Shown here piece after piece: positions 32,601 through 44,684 of a DNA stretch of 64,000 bases (positions within the stretch are counted from its first letter, which is position 1; the number at the start of each line of letters is the position of its first letter). This DNA is from Ornithodoros turicata (lineage: Eukaryota > Arthropoda > Arachnida > Ixodida > Argasidae). A program made the translations under genes and the position numbers. The notes below the pieces were generated by a model. It did no database searches. It saw only the letters and a list, made by a program, of their open reading frames with translations, and was not told where the DNA came from. The DNA lies in contig NC_088201.1 of NCBI RefSeq assembly GCF_037126465.1, positions 22,614,550 to 22,678,549 on the forward strand. The letters are read 5' to 3'.

Positions 32601-35600
32601 GGTTGTGCGTAGAATGCCAACCCAACTTTGACTGCTGTTGAGTTTGTCTGGCAGAAATGGCAGTGTGTACAGTACACAAAAATTCATGAAAAGGAAAACA
32701 GGGATCAAGCTGCTACAGCTACAGCTATGGCTACAGCATCCCATAAAATCACGCTCCACTCTTGTAAAGCCAATGCTGCTTCTACACCTCACTGAAAGGG
32801 AGCTCCTGCTCCTCAGTGCAGATCAGTGTCCAGATGGTCAAGCACAATGCAACAGTGAGCAATTATACCAAAGGATCGCCTCAGTTATTCCTACTGGAAT
32901 CACATCTAATGTCGCTGCCAGCAGGAGCCAGCAGATTGACTGTTGGAGTGGCCTGCCATCATGTCTATGCGATACCAGTTTCAGTACCTGCAGATTTGGG
33001 CTCATTTGCACAGAAATTGTACTAGGATCATAACATAAGGAAAAGCCTTCACAATAGCTTCAACGGTGCATTTCGCACAAGCTGGAAGAAAACGAAGTTC
33101 AGGGCTGCAGCATGTGCTTAAAGAGATAGTCTGGAGTAGTAGACTGATTTTGAGATCGGATTTGTTTTCAACTAAGTTACTTGTAGATGTGCAAAATTTC
33201 CTCCAGCAGAGCGATGTAGTTTGTGTGACAAACAAGAAAAGAGACTGTCATGTTCACGCATGGGTGTGCAACAGAGATAAAGGTGATTGAGGGCTGTTTT
33301 GAGATATGCATCTGTACAAGTCCGCTTCAGGAGTACTATATCTAAGTAGGAGGTCTCCAAATCATAGCTTCTTGATTTCTCCAATACTGTTTGTGACATA
33401 TTTCCCAAATGGTACAGATATATTTTTTTTTTAGTTTATTCTCGAGGGGTCAATATTTTGGACTTTGAACAAAAGCCCACAGGTACTGGTCTTGAATCTT
33501 CAGTTCCGGGGGCACGAAGTGTTCCCAATCTCAGAGGAGTATGAAATTTCAACTACGCAGTGTTGGCATCAAGGACATTCCATTTGGGACTTCTAAATCT
33601 AACTTTCATCCCCTCAGTTTTGGCAGTTCAAATAACACCTTGGGACGAAGGGCTGCGGATGTGGTGGTGCCATTCACCATACATCAGCACAAAACTGATG
33701 TCCCCTGTGGGGAAAGATTCTACAGTGTTGCTACAGCTACAAGATGAACATGAATATACCCAAGCTCGTTGTTGCATGGTGAGTTTCACAGGCTCATGTT
33801 TCTCGAGGTGTGTTCATGTCATGTTCATGACATACTACATTGAAACCTCTCGCATCTTTAACCTGCTATGACTTGAATGTGCACAAAGCTTATGCTTGGT
33901 AGTACTGTTGACATCCTGCAAGTTTTGTGAAGTCAACAGTGTATCTTCTCTTCATAAGACTGAAACATTATTCTCTTTGTGATTTATATTTGTGATTAAA
34001 CAGAACTATGCTACAAGGAACATTATCTGGCTATGTATGCATGATGCACGTCCAGTGCTCTCCGACCACATGCAAATGCATAAGGTCCCTCAAAGCAGAT
34101 ATGCCCTCGATCGGAACAAGATAGAAAACATGTATGGGAGTGTGGGTACCATAGTCGACCATATTTTCCGGCATGCCGGAGTAAAATGGGGCGGCAGAAC
34201 CGCTGCAAACACAGAATTTTAGAAATCTAGAAATTGGACTCACCTAAAGAGCGCATGCCGAAAAATGTGGGCAAATACGGGAAGTAGTAACTGTGCAGGA
34301 ACAACTTACCTTTAAGTGAAAGTTTCTGGACAGGTTTGAATGTAAGTAGTAGCCAGGGATTTATGTATGATACTGCCCCAGAGAATGATGATGCAATAGA
34401 GTGTGCCTAAGAAACAACAAGGTGTCCTTAAAACATATCTTTAAGGTATGGAGATGAAGGCAAACCTATTGGTACTGCTGGTAAAGAAAGATGGGCCCAG
34501 CTTTTCTGAATCCTTGTGCAGAGCAACATGTATGAGTGCACATTCATACCGCTTGAATTGTCCAATGTAGGCTGTTTGCGTATTTCAATTAACAAACGTT
34601 TTTATCCATAGAAATTTGTGGGTGTTCAAAATTTGTGACAAAATTAAGCATACAATAAATTTAACTGAGGTTGAATTAATGTGAGTCTACTGTACATTTT
34701 CAGCACAAGCAGCAGACAAATCAAAAGCAAAAGCAGAAAAAAAAAAGGACGTGACATGACCACACAGTAGTCGACTGATTTTTCAGAGACGTTTCTCCAT
34801 TGCATCGGTTGTGATTTATAAGTGAAAGAAACCACAATTTGTGCTTTCTCTCTTCCTTCTCAACACGGCTAACAATGTGAAGTGGGCTCTCATTGGCCTT
34901 GCCAAACAATTTGTCCAATCATCACGGGAGATCGTTTGAGGAGACCAAGTCGAGGCTTCTCAACATCATCGAGCTTCTTGAGAAGGAGAGGGAAAGCATA
35001 CAAATCTCAGCACTTTAATGTCCCTTTAAATATATACCAGTGTGACATTTTGTTTATGCAACGGAAGATGCTGTTGATGCACCTGTATGTATTGTCAATG
35101 CTCCAGTGGACACTGTTGCAGATGGTTAAGTGGACAATACTGGCATAACAATAGTCAAACAGCTGTCACATCATACTAACATCTACATCCAGCATGACAA
35201 CCATTATTTCGTCTTCCTCATCTGACGTCGACAATTTTTCGAGGATAATATTTAAAATTATATTGCCCTTAGTTTGAAATCCGCCTTTCATTATGCACTT
35301 GAATGAAGCAGGTCTGAACACACACGCATTACCTCCTCCTCTCCATAAGCCAAGCTTCAGTGCGTTCACTGCGTCTGCTCAACCAATGGCGAAGCTGCCC
35401 CCCCAAAAAAAGCAGTTCGAACTGAAATGTGTGCAGGAAGGTCGAGGTGCTCCTTGTAGAAGCGGTTTGGAATAGTACTAAACATGAAAATACATTGGTC
35501 GTATGAAGAGTTGGACAGTGCCAATGATGCTGTCCACAAAATAAAAAAAAAGTGATTTTTTAACTGAAAAAAAAAAAAAAAAAAGTGATAGGTGACTGTA

Positions 35601-38600
35601 TTGGTGAACTTTTCTTCTTTTAAGTTGGACTGGTGAGTCTATTTTCATACTGGTTTCTATGGTAAACTTCTGTCGTACCGACAACACAATCTGTCAACCA
35701 TCTGCTGGCCAAGTGGGCACTCCTTTAGTAATTTTTCTGGCTCTGCTTTCTGTACGTTAGCTCAACTCACTGCAGTGAATTCCCTCACTAGCAGGGGTGC
35801 AGATTCCTGACAGAAAGCAGTATTGTATTTCCCCACACATTGCAGTTTCGTATTTTCGTAAAAGGGTAGTTTTGCCTTCCTGCAACAAAATTCATTCCAG
35901 CAAAAAGTAATATCAATGCATACTGCTAACAGTAGCTCCCCATGTTATTCTTAGTGTGGTCTACACCTAAGGAAAAGTTCCGAAGCTTATGTGTCGTTTA
36001 GCCAGCGAATGAATGGTTTGCCAACAATATGTAGTTGTAAACAATATCCTCACTGTCCTCACTTTGCTCCACGTTCATAAGAAACGCCAGATAATGTTGC
36101 CGTTCACCTTGCGGATAGACTTCTTTGTGTGCCCATGTCACACTACATTCAACATTATAAGGATGAGTGTTACGAGACTTACACGCTTTTCTGGTGGCAG
36201 GGACTCTTGGAATGTGCAAATCAAAAATATGATATCCACAATAGCTAGTGTGAGCGCAAACAGAGCAGGGATAATGTAGAATTCGCTGGTGGCCTTCAGG
36301 CTCATTGCGAACTGTGCTCCAATCATGGGACCGACAATGAAGCCAAGTGAGAAGGCTATGCCTATCAGTGCCTGGATAATGAAAAAAAAAAAAGAGAGAG
36401 AGAGAGTAAAACTTAGGTACTTAATCACATTATGATGCTGCAACAGTAAAGCAAAACCAGCTGGACACAAGAGAATGCTTCAAGTGGTTGGAGCACAGGC
36501 TCATCCGTTCATGAAAAATATAAATTTTTGAACAGCATAATGATAGCATTGATGCCCCCAGGGCACTTGAAAGGTTTTACATTCAACACAAGTTTGCACA
36601 TAGAGAAACAATATATCCTTACCATTCCTTTTCCTCTAAGCTTAGCACTGCAGACATCAGTTATAATAGCCGTACATAGACTGATGTTTCCTTTACTGAT
36701 CCCACCAATCACACGTGATATTACAAACAGTGTGAAGTTGTGTGACACTGCCCACACAGCATACGAAAATGCAACACCACACTGAAATAAAGAAAAAGCG
36801 ATAAGCAGCAAATAAAGAACAGTATTCATGAAACGCATCTGTGAGGACGTAAGGCGCACTTCTACTTCTTTTTTTTTTTTCAAGCCCCTGGCATTATTTT
36901 CAACTGACATAAGTGAACAGCAACATCAGTATGCAGCAAGCATACCTGCAGTTGCCACTCGTATTATACTAAACACTAAACTAACTAAAAAAAGAACCAA
37001 CTAGAAAAAGTAACCTAAAGTTACACCACTGCATAACATGAAGGTGTCTGCGTACGGTATTACAGTATCAAAGTGTGCCCTCATCCGAACTGTGAGAAAC
37101 AAAGTAAAATTAAGACATAAATGTTCACAAGTTGTGTGCAAATCTAATACTTGGCACAATGAACATTCATCGTAACTTACCATTGTGCAAATCAGCACTG
37201 CTTTCCTTCCATACACATCGGATAAAGAGCCAATCAAAGGTGCTGTGACAAACTGCAAGAAGGAATACATAGAACCTATGCAACCTGAAAAGAAAGTTGT
37301 GCAAGTTATCATTATTGTTTCAAGTGAAACATAAAGAAAATCCTGAAAGCTGAAAGTCAAACACTGGAATGCACATATACTTCCAGGAGAATTCCGTAAG
37401 TAAAAGATACACAAAAATACAAGGCAACCTGAAAGCAGAATGATAGTAGTCTAGAAAAACTGCATGAACAAAGGAAGAAAAATTAAAAGAGCATTAAGCA
37501 AAATACTGTATCATGATTTTTTGCTAACCTAAATAATGCTCAATGCATAGTCTGCACGCTGCAACATGTTCTGGAACGTGCATGCATCTATCACAACAAA
37601 ATGATGATAACAAAAAAAAAAAACACAGGAAAGGTTGGCAGAGCAATTTTTCTTATATGAGGACTTCTGCCAGAGTCCACAGGTAGGCACATTACTTACT
37701 ATGGGTTATTAAGTATGCTACTGACAAAATAATAAATATTTGTACAAACTGCAACATAATAAAAGGAACTACATAAAAAAAAAAATAAATGTTGACTTGG
37801 TAAAGGGACTACAATCCTTAGCAACCATTTTTTTTACCTTCATGATATGGTATTAGGCATCTGTTTGATTGTGAGTCACGTGTAGATGATGTACACAAAA
37901 TTTAATTCAATAGAACCTGTAGTTTTGGAGAGAAACTAGGAAGATGAACCATGCGTGCATATGTGATTTCAATATGTACCCCCCACGCCAATAACGTTGA
38001 CACCATAGTCGTCAGACAAGTAATTATTTAATAAAATTTTTCTTTCACATTAGGTGAAACGTGTCATTAAATTATAACAAAAAGCTATGCGACCTAGAAC
38101 CATGCGGTAAACGGCATTTGTTCTTACCAGGTTTTTGCCACCTCCTGACGCGAATGTCATCTAGCTTAAGTTATATTATGTCGGTGTTTACGAACTGAGC
38201 TTGGAAATTTGCCAAGTAAAGGTTGCCTTTTTACCCCACCAAGGGTGTGCCGAATTCACTCAAATTCATGATAATTGACACGGATATTGAGAAGCTATCC
38301 CATCAGAAAAGGTAGCCGAACATCATGCGTTTTGGAGCGCTCACAGCAAAGCGTTTAACCACTTTTTGCGCACCGTCGCCCTCAGTCGAGCGAAAGAAAG
38401 TTGCTAAACATAGCAACTTTCTTTCGTCTGACTGAGAGCGAGGGTGTGCAAAAAGAGGTCGAGCGCTTTGCTGTGAGCGCTCCAAAACGCATGATGTTCG
38501 GCTACTTTTTCCGGTGGGAGAGCTCCTCAATATCCATGTGAATTATCATGAACTTGAGTAAATTCGACACACGCTTCACATTGGTGGAGCAAAAGAGCGA

Positions 38601-41046
38601 TCTTTACTTGGCAAATTTCCAAATTCAGTTCGTGAAAAGTGGCATAAAAAACACTTCAGTTAGATGACATTAACATAAGGAGATGGCAAAAACCTAGCAA
38701 GAACAAATGCCGCTGACCACGTGATTCTAGGTGGCGTAGTTTTTTTTACTATAATTTAATGACAAGTTTTCTGGAACACCCTGCATATACAGGGTGTTTC
38801 ACCTAACCTGAAAAAAATTTGTAGTAAAAAATCTACTTGTCTGAACATTATGGGGTCAACGTTATTCATCTCGGGGCAGATTTTGCCATTACTTCTGAGT
38901 GCTTTTATCAAATTTAATTTGTGTGAAATTGAATTTTCCCAATTGACCTCCGAAATTTGCCAAGTCAACCCCATGTTTTTTTTACAGAAACAGAGAGCGC
39001 ACGTCAAATCTACTTCATGGCACTGCAAAATACATTCCCTACTACTTTGGCAACAGCTGAAAAAAAAAAAAAAAATTGCGAAAGCCGTCTTTTGGAGGCA
39101 CACAAATAATTGTCGCCGAAGCTCTGTTCTCCGTCGATGTGGCGTAAGAAAAACGGTCACTGGCCCCTTCCTGTTTCCTTCTTGCTCTTCTTTCGGATAA
39201 CTTTGCGTTGCAACCATGTTGCCGTTATCAGCAGATTGGAAAGGGAAAAGTGAAAGGGCGGGTACATGGCCTCCTCACATCGCTTCTTTCGGAGATGTGA
39301 GAGCGGCTGCAGATTTGTGCGCCTGGAAAGGCCAGTTTTGGTAATTTTTGTCCGGCTATTGCTATTATAGCATTATATTGCAATGTTTTTTTTGCAATAG
39401 AATGGGGTAAAATCCTGCATGAGCTTTCTGTTTCTGTAAAAAAAAAACGTGAGGTTGATTTGGCAAATTCCAGAGTTCAATTGGGAAAACTCAATTTCCC
39501 GCAAATTAAATTTGATAAAAGTGCTCCACAGTAGTGGCAAAATCTCCCCCCCCCCCCTCCAAGATAAATAGCGTTAACCCCATGACGTTAAGATAAGTAA
39601 TTTTTTAATACGACCTTTTTTGACATGAGGTGAAACACCCTGTATAGTCCGATGCCAAACACAAACATTTGACAGCACAAGTACCGTGAAACACATGCAA
39701 TGATAGAGTACAAAGTACTTCACTCAGACTGTGAGATCATGCAATGCCAATCTTTGCCACAAAAGACCTAGATATGACACACCTACGACGAATAAGGAAT
39801 GGAATACATTACCTCCAAAAAGAACTTTGTTTAAGTGATTTGGAACACCAACGAGATGCTGAAAGCCTTGGATCTGGCTTTCGAGCCATGGATAAAGGCC
39901 ATCCTTGGGAAAGAAGGAAATAATATGCTTTCTTCTTCAGGATGAATGGAGAACTAGCATAATTGTGCCACTTTTGGGTGATTACGGGCCCAAATTTGGT
40001 AACTGGCATTATTTACAGACAGTATAAAATTTTAAAAAGTATACTGAATGTCACTATGTATGCAAGAACAATTAATAGTAATTCAATTGCTCAACACAAC
40101 AACTCAACGCATTTAACATTTATACATAGGAGGTTTAGCTAATTGTTTTTTGAGTGTCAAGTATAACAAAGTATCCCAAGGTATACTGTGCTGCTCTATG
40201 CATACACTCATAAATGTCAACAGTGACACCGTTCAATTATATTATTTTAATAACTTCTCTGATTCAATTCTGTAAGTTCAATAACATGTCCAAGCATATA
40301 TCAAACACTGCAATGGTTTGATGAGTAACATAACTTCAGAACAGTAGCAAAGCAAATTCAACAATTCCAAAATGTCCGAGGTTGAACTACCCCCCCTCCT
40401 ACGTCATGGCATCAGAATGCTTATTTGTTGCTATTTGTTGCTAGTTGTAGCAGCTTGCACATCTGTGTTTGATTGAATGTGTAAGGATGACAACACTCTT
40501 GAAAACGACCATTTTGCATTACTGCTTGTGGAGAAATGTTCCATCATGAACCACTCAACATAATAGCACCGCATTTGCGATGTTGTGTAAAATCAGCAAC
40601 AAGACGAATTTAGTGCAGCTGAAAAAATATTTTTGAGCTTCCAGGCTTGCATCATATAACTGTCATGTTTCTGTAACAACATAAGCTAAATGGAGCTAAT
40701 GGATGGCTCAGTCTGCATCTTCTCCTGGGTGAAGTTAATGAGAAATAAAAAAATAAAAATAGGTGAAATAGCAACAATAACAATTGAAAAAGAGGTAATT
40801 TCCTCTGTGCTATCTATATTCAGGAATTAATTAATTTATAATTCACTGAAAGAACTTTCTACGAACACACAAATTCCGTTCCAATAAAGTTATTCCTACC
40901 TTGTCATGGTGACTGTAATAATCTAGGATCGAAGGCAACAAGGGCAAGATGACAGTGAAACCGAGTAGGTCAATGACCAACGAAATAAATATGATATACA
41001 CAGTACGTGGAACAGTTTCGGTGGATCCACTAGTTGTCTTCGTCAT
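26672..41046 (-). CDS. MFSD10: MFSD10-like major facilitator superfamily transporter, 11 coding exons
   Basis: Coding exons, 5' to 3' on the minus strand: 41046-40900, 39903-39813, 37284-37181, 36781-36623, 36371-36183, 34406-34310, 32537-32426, 31419-31311, 31211-31121, 27195-27058, 26790-26672. All introns are GT-AG, phases join without error, and the sum is 1356 bases (451 residues), close to human MFSD10 (about 455). The start ATG lies three bases after a likely acceptor (CTATAG at 41049-41054), so a 5' non-coding exon further upstream is probable. Family marks are LVIDLLGFTVILPLLPSI (TM1), the MFS motif A GSLSDVYGRK at residues 98-107, SRVIGGISKGN at 136-146, IAFSLGFIVGPMIGAQF, FIYFLYLLFYSGLEYSLCFL, QQGKMYFVVGLAMAAIQG, GSPTQKGT and RSLGALARALGP. 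About 12 membrane helices are expected. MFSD10 is the vertebrate homologue of tetracycline-transporter-like proteins and is implicated in organic anion export; the substrate in this organism is unknown. Confidence 0.95.
27196..31120 (-). other. Largest MFSD10 intron (3925 bp)
   Basis: Lies between the exon ending LLLYSFG and the exon starting ASGTVVP. It holds the 28085-29599 inverted-terminal-repeat element. The rest is A/T-rich with no recognised coding segment. Confidence 0.7.
28085..29599. mobile_element. 1.5-kb intronic element with CCAGGCTGGAA-type subterminal repeats
   Basis: Ends CCCTAGTAAAA (28085) and TTTTACTAGGG (29599). The end zones (28100-28290 and 29310-29590) are packed with GGCTGGAACCAG, CCAGCTGGAA and CCAGGCTAGATCCAG units in both orientations. 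The middle has a poly-A run (28339-28357), AAATA repeats (28400-28455) and no gene. Terminal and subterminal repeats suggest a non-autonomous DNA transposon. No target duplication was resolved. Confidence 0.65.
32538..34309 (-). other. MFSD10 intron (1772 bp), no gene inside
   Basis: Open frames here, up to 131 codons on the plus strand, have no recognisable domain and lie between well-supported exons. Confidence 0.6.
34816..35036. repeat. Dispersed repeat, copy 3, in an MFSD10 intron
   Basis: Contains GAAACCACAATTTGTGCTTT, a CTCATTGGCCTTGCCAAAC motif and an end CACTTTAATGTCCCTTTAA, comparable with the ends and core of the repeats at 3825-4180 and 4810-4920. Strongly diverged. Confidence 0.4.
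38052..38784. mobile_element. Foldback element 1 in MFSD10 intron (733 bp)
   Basis: Long imperfect arms: GTGTCATTAAATTATAACAA, GGCATTTGTTCTTACCAGG and TTGGAAATTTGCCAAGTAAA on the left are met by reverse complements on the right. A tighter inner hairpin is centred near 38413 (CGAAAGAAAGTTGCTA with TAGCAACTTTCTTTCG). The right end is GGAACACCCTGC. No transposase. Confidence 0.8.
38790..39642. mobile_element. Foldback element 2 in MFSD10 intron (853 bp)
   Basis: Ends CAGGGTGTTTCACCTAACC and, inverted, TGAGGTGAAACACCCTG. The arms pair over roughly 250 bases (TTTGCCATTACT; CAAATTTAATTTG; GATTTGGCAAATTCC on the right). It is flanked by TATA on the left. The same terminal type occurs at 6431 and 43091. 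Element 1 ends only five bases before this one starts. Confidence 0.8.
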
Positions 41047-41737
41047 ACCTATAGATTGAGAAAAAGTGATGCATGTACCAGCAAGCCCAGACACTTCAAA
41101 AAGATGCTGCTCTTCCAGCTTGTTGAGATGCTTACTTGGCTATGAGATAAGGACAAGATCCTTGGCATTGAGATTCTCTGAAAGCTTAGCGGCCGCTGTT
41201 ATCTATCCCGTTTTGACATTTGCCAACACGATGAAGTGACAGATAAAGGATATCTCATAACTAGCACTTTTCATCAAAATTTGGTGGCGTCTTCACGATG
41301 CTAAAATAAACTTTGCCAACTGCACAGCACTGTTCCCAAGAATATCCCAAGACATCTACATCACATCAATTCCAATGAAAGCATTTTCACGCGTTCGCAT
41401 TTCTATGTTCGCTTCATTCATTCTTCGGTCAACGCCTTTTCATACGTGTCAAACTGGTTAAACATGAAAAGAGTGGAACAGGGAAGTCCCCTGGTGTTTG
41501 GACGGGTTACTTGCACCACTTAACTTTAGGTGCAGATTTATATGCCAAAAAAACACGCAAAAGAACAGAGAAACGGGCTGCACGTGCATGTACTGTTTTG
41601 TTTTGAAACAAAAACTGTCATCACATCGAGACGATTCAACAGGCCTCCAGCCCATGGCTGCTTTGCTCCTTCTACTTCTTGCGGCAATACCCAGAGGGAA
41701 GCACCAACAAACGTTTCGCGTCGATTCCTGCTGTTCT

Positions 41738-41984
41738 ACACTCTTAAAAATGAACTTCACCGCATTGCACTTTCTAGCAACCATATCATCTCGAATGATT
41801 ATCTGCCCTGATTTGTTGAAAAGGGGGGGCGTACGCCTCTTTTGTGACAATTATGAACAGCATAAGTGTCACAAGAAAGGCGTACGCCTCCCGTTTTCAA
41901 CAAATCAGGACAGATAATGATATCATTCGAGATGATTGGTTGGCGAGGCGCATGCTATGCGGTGAAGTTCATTTTTAAGAGTGT
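41738..41984. mobile_element. 250-bp foldback MITE, family F, copy 1
   Basis: Ends ACACTCTTAAAAATGAACTT and, inverted, AAGTTCATTTTTAAGAGTGT. The two halves pair throughout, including TTTGTTGAAAAGGG and GGCGTACGCC on both sides of a short GACAATTATGAACAGC loop. Other copies: 54984-55233, 57247-57498, 62204-62452 and part of one at 55257-55395. Confidence 0.85.
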
Positions 41985-42883
41985 GGGTTGTAGTTCTGGG
42001 GGTTTGGAAAGTTACTCTAGAAAAGGAACTCGTTGCCAGTTAAGTTACTGTACAAAAAACGTAACCAAGTCACTAACGAAATTACAGGTACTGTAAATGA
42101 ACTTGAAGTTCCTAAGCTACTTTGGAAAAGTAACGAGCTACTTTCGAGTTACTTTGAAGTTACTTGCTATACATAATCAGCGCCTTCTCAGGCGCTGACA
42201 TAATATATACTGTTTCGGTTTTGACCTTCTACTAATTCAGATCTTGATAAGGGCAGTACAAGACGTTTTGTAACAGCTTTGATATACGTATGTATACGAA
42301 AACTAGCCGAATAAAGAAGGGCGAAAAAACAATGATTCCACAGTGGTTCCACTTGGGACTCTACTTTGTTTTTTCGCCTGGGATATGTGCTTCTGCAGGG
42401 AGGGATTTGATGATTTTGATCTCGTAATATGGTTCAATGAACAGAGGACAAAACAGGCATTGAAAGTTTAGGTTCCATATGAGTTGTGCCCTACGCCATG
42501 CCGTAGAACGTAGAATCGCGCCAAGTTTTAATCCTGTGCCCTCCCTCTGTCATTATTAATACACTGCTCGTCGCTATGATGAGCTAATGTGCAGCTAAAA
42601 CAGAATTTGTAACGTTCACCCCGTAACAACAAGGGAGTCAGACGCGCCGTGCATGTACGAGTGGAACGGCGTGCGCAAGGTTGTCGTCTCACTGGAGAAC
42701 ACAGCTAGCGATGTATGTAGACGAGAAAAAAAAAAAAAAAAAAAACACTTCGAATTTCCCCAAGTTATTTTGACAAAGTTACCTAACAAAGGAACGAGTT
42801 CCTCAAGAAGTTACTGGAGCTCAAAAGCAACGAGTTAAGTTAAAAGTTATTGGGAAAGGCACAGCGAGTTACCTCCAACTCTG
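41985..42883. mobile_element. Possible hAT-like element with GAGTTACTTT motifs (~0.9 kb)
   Basis: Directly abuts the preceding MITE. The right edge GAGTTACCTCCAACTCTG is a common hAT-type terminus, and the left edge (GTAGTTCTGGGGGTTTGG, AAAGTTACTC) is a degraded counterpart. Repeated GTTACTTTGGA-like motifs lie at both ends. There is a poly-A run at 42725-42744 and no transposase. Confidence 0.45.
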
Positions 42884-43090
42884 CTAGATCTATAGTAGTG
42901 CACCAGAGTTCTAGGTCTGAGACCTAGCGTAAGCTTCGAGCATATTCATCGTTGTAATAAAAGTTGACGTTGGAAGGAAATGCATACCAGTGGTAAATGA
43001 AATATAATATGAAATAATAATATGAATGAATATAAATAATATAAAATATAAATGCCTGCAAGCACTGTCCTCTGGGCTTGTTGGTATATA

Positions 43091-44684
43091 CAGGGTGTCC
43101 CAGCTAAACGCGAACATATTTTATAAGCGATGAAAGATGAAAGTCACTGAAAAGTGACTTGTTTGTATCTGTCCCTTCTATGTTGTTCCAGCCTCAGAAC
43201 ATCAGTTTATCTCTTATATTTTATAAATATATATATCACTTTTTCCGAGGGCACTCCTTAGGAGAGCAATAGCAAACTCCTAAGGCAATGTCTTAATTAA
43301 GTTTCAATAATTAACCTTTCAATTATAATAGCTACGAAGTTGTCCCAATGAGAACATATAGTCCTTTCGGTCACCTGATACCGGAGCAGTTTTCAGAACA
43401 AAAATCCGTTCGATAGATCGTCCGCAAAAACTTCGTGAAGGAACACAATTTTTTCCTTTATTTTGTTCATTGCGCATCTTCGGAGACGCGTCTTTCCTTC
43501 ATCCCCAATGTGAGAGGGTGAAGGAGCACAGTGCCGCCTCATCCGTCAAAGATGAACTTTAACTTGCGGAAACAAAACAAGACCATCCTTGCGTTTGCTG
43601 ACCAAGAGCGAGGGAGAACGCGGAAAGCAGGCACTTCCCAAGCCTCTCCTCTCGCCTATGAGATGGCGCTGCGTTACCGTTGTTTCACGTGTCGCAAGGC
43701 TTCTGCCATGGTGCACCAATCTAACCAACTGCTTCGCCATCCGTTAGCAAGCAACTGACGCTGTTTTGCCTGCCGCCAGGCTTCTGCCGTGGCAAACCAA
43801 TCTAACCAACGGGTTTGCCGTCCGTCAACATGAGAACGAGGCCAAGCGGGAGTCGCGCGTACGCCGGTTAACGGACGGCGAAGCCGTTGGTTAGATTGGT
43901 GCGCCATTGCAGAAATCTTACGGCAGGCAAAACAGCGGCAGTTGCTGGTTAACGGACGGCGCAATGCGGAGTGCGCAATGGCAGAAGCCTTGCGACACGC
44001 GAAACAACGGTAAGACTGCGCTATCTCATAGACGAGAGCAGAGGGCAGAGGCTTGAGAAGTGCCTGCCCTCCGCGTTGTTCTATTGGACGGCATCCAGGA
44101 GGCGGAGCCTCCTTCGCTGTTGGTCAGCAAACGCAAGGATAGTCACGACAGCGATTTGCTATAGTCTCCGATCGTCGTACGTCGTCGTCGTACTGGTGCA
44201 TGCGCCGTCGCTGTCGTTTTGCATAGCATTTCCCGGCATGCCCTCCCCGGACGCGCGCTGCTTTCTGGAACTTTTGCGAATGACCTATTCGCAAGAGGCG
44301 ATAGTGTGCCCTTTTACCCTCTCACATTGTGTGTGAAGGAAAGTCGCATCTCCGAAGATGCGCAATGAGCAAAATAAAGAAAAAGATGGTGTTCCTTCAC
44401 GATTTTTTTTTTTGCGGACGGATCTATCGAACGGATTTTTGTTCTGAAAACGGCTCCGGTATCAGGTGACCGAAGGGACCAGATGTTCTCATTGGGACAA
44501 CTTCGTAGCTTTTATAATTAAAAAGTTAATTATTGAAAGGTCATTAAGACATTGGCTTAGGAATTTGCTAATGTCTTCCTAAGGAGTGCGCTTCAGCATA
44601 TGCTATATTGCAACTGATTTCATCTCGGAGAAAGTTATGTATGTATTTAAAAAAAATATGTTCGCATTTAGCTGGGACACCCTG
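43091..44684. mobile_element. Giant foldback element (1594 bp)
   Basis: Ends CAGGGTGTCCCAGCTAAACG and, inverted, TTTAGCTGGGACACCCTG, flanked by TATA. The arms remain complementary for several hundred bases inward: CGGTCACCTGATACCGGAGC against CTCCGGTATCAGGTGACCG; CATTGCGCATCTTCGGAGA against CTCCGAAGATGCGCAATG; GTTGGTTAGATTGGTGC units near the centre. The open frames inside are palindrome shadows. A SINE-like or LINE-like motif (43131-43207) lies in the left arm only. Confidence 0.85.

Larger units (their letters stand above)
37285..39812 (-). other. MFSD10 intron (2528 bp) largely made of two foldback elements
   Basis: Contains the foldback elements 38052-38784 and 38790-39642 back to back. 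The remaining ~900 bases show no gene. Confidence 0.7.

Noticed and set aside
32638..33033. 131-codon plus-strand frame inside an MFSD10 intron as a nested gene
   Set aside because: No recognisable domain. It lies antisense within a well-defined intron and partly overlaps no conserved block.
40843..41094. Longer N-terminus for the MFSD10 protein starting upstream of MTKTTSG
   Set aside because: The upstream in-frame codon is GTG, not ATG, and a splice acceptor-like CTATAG lies just before the chosen ATG.
43531..44336. Open frames of 64-121 codons in the 43.5-44.3 kb region
   Set aside because: They lie inside the arms of the foldback element, and the same peptides recur on both strands.
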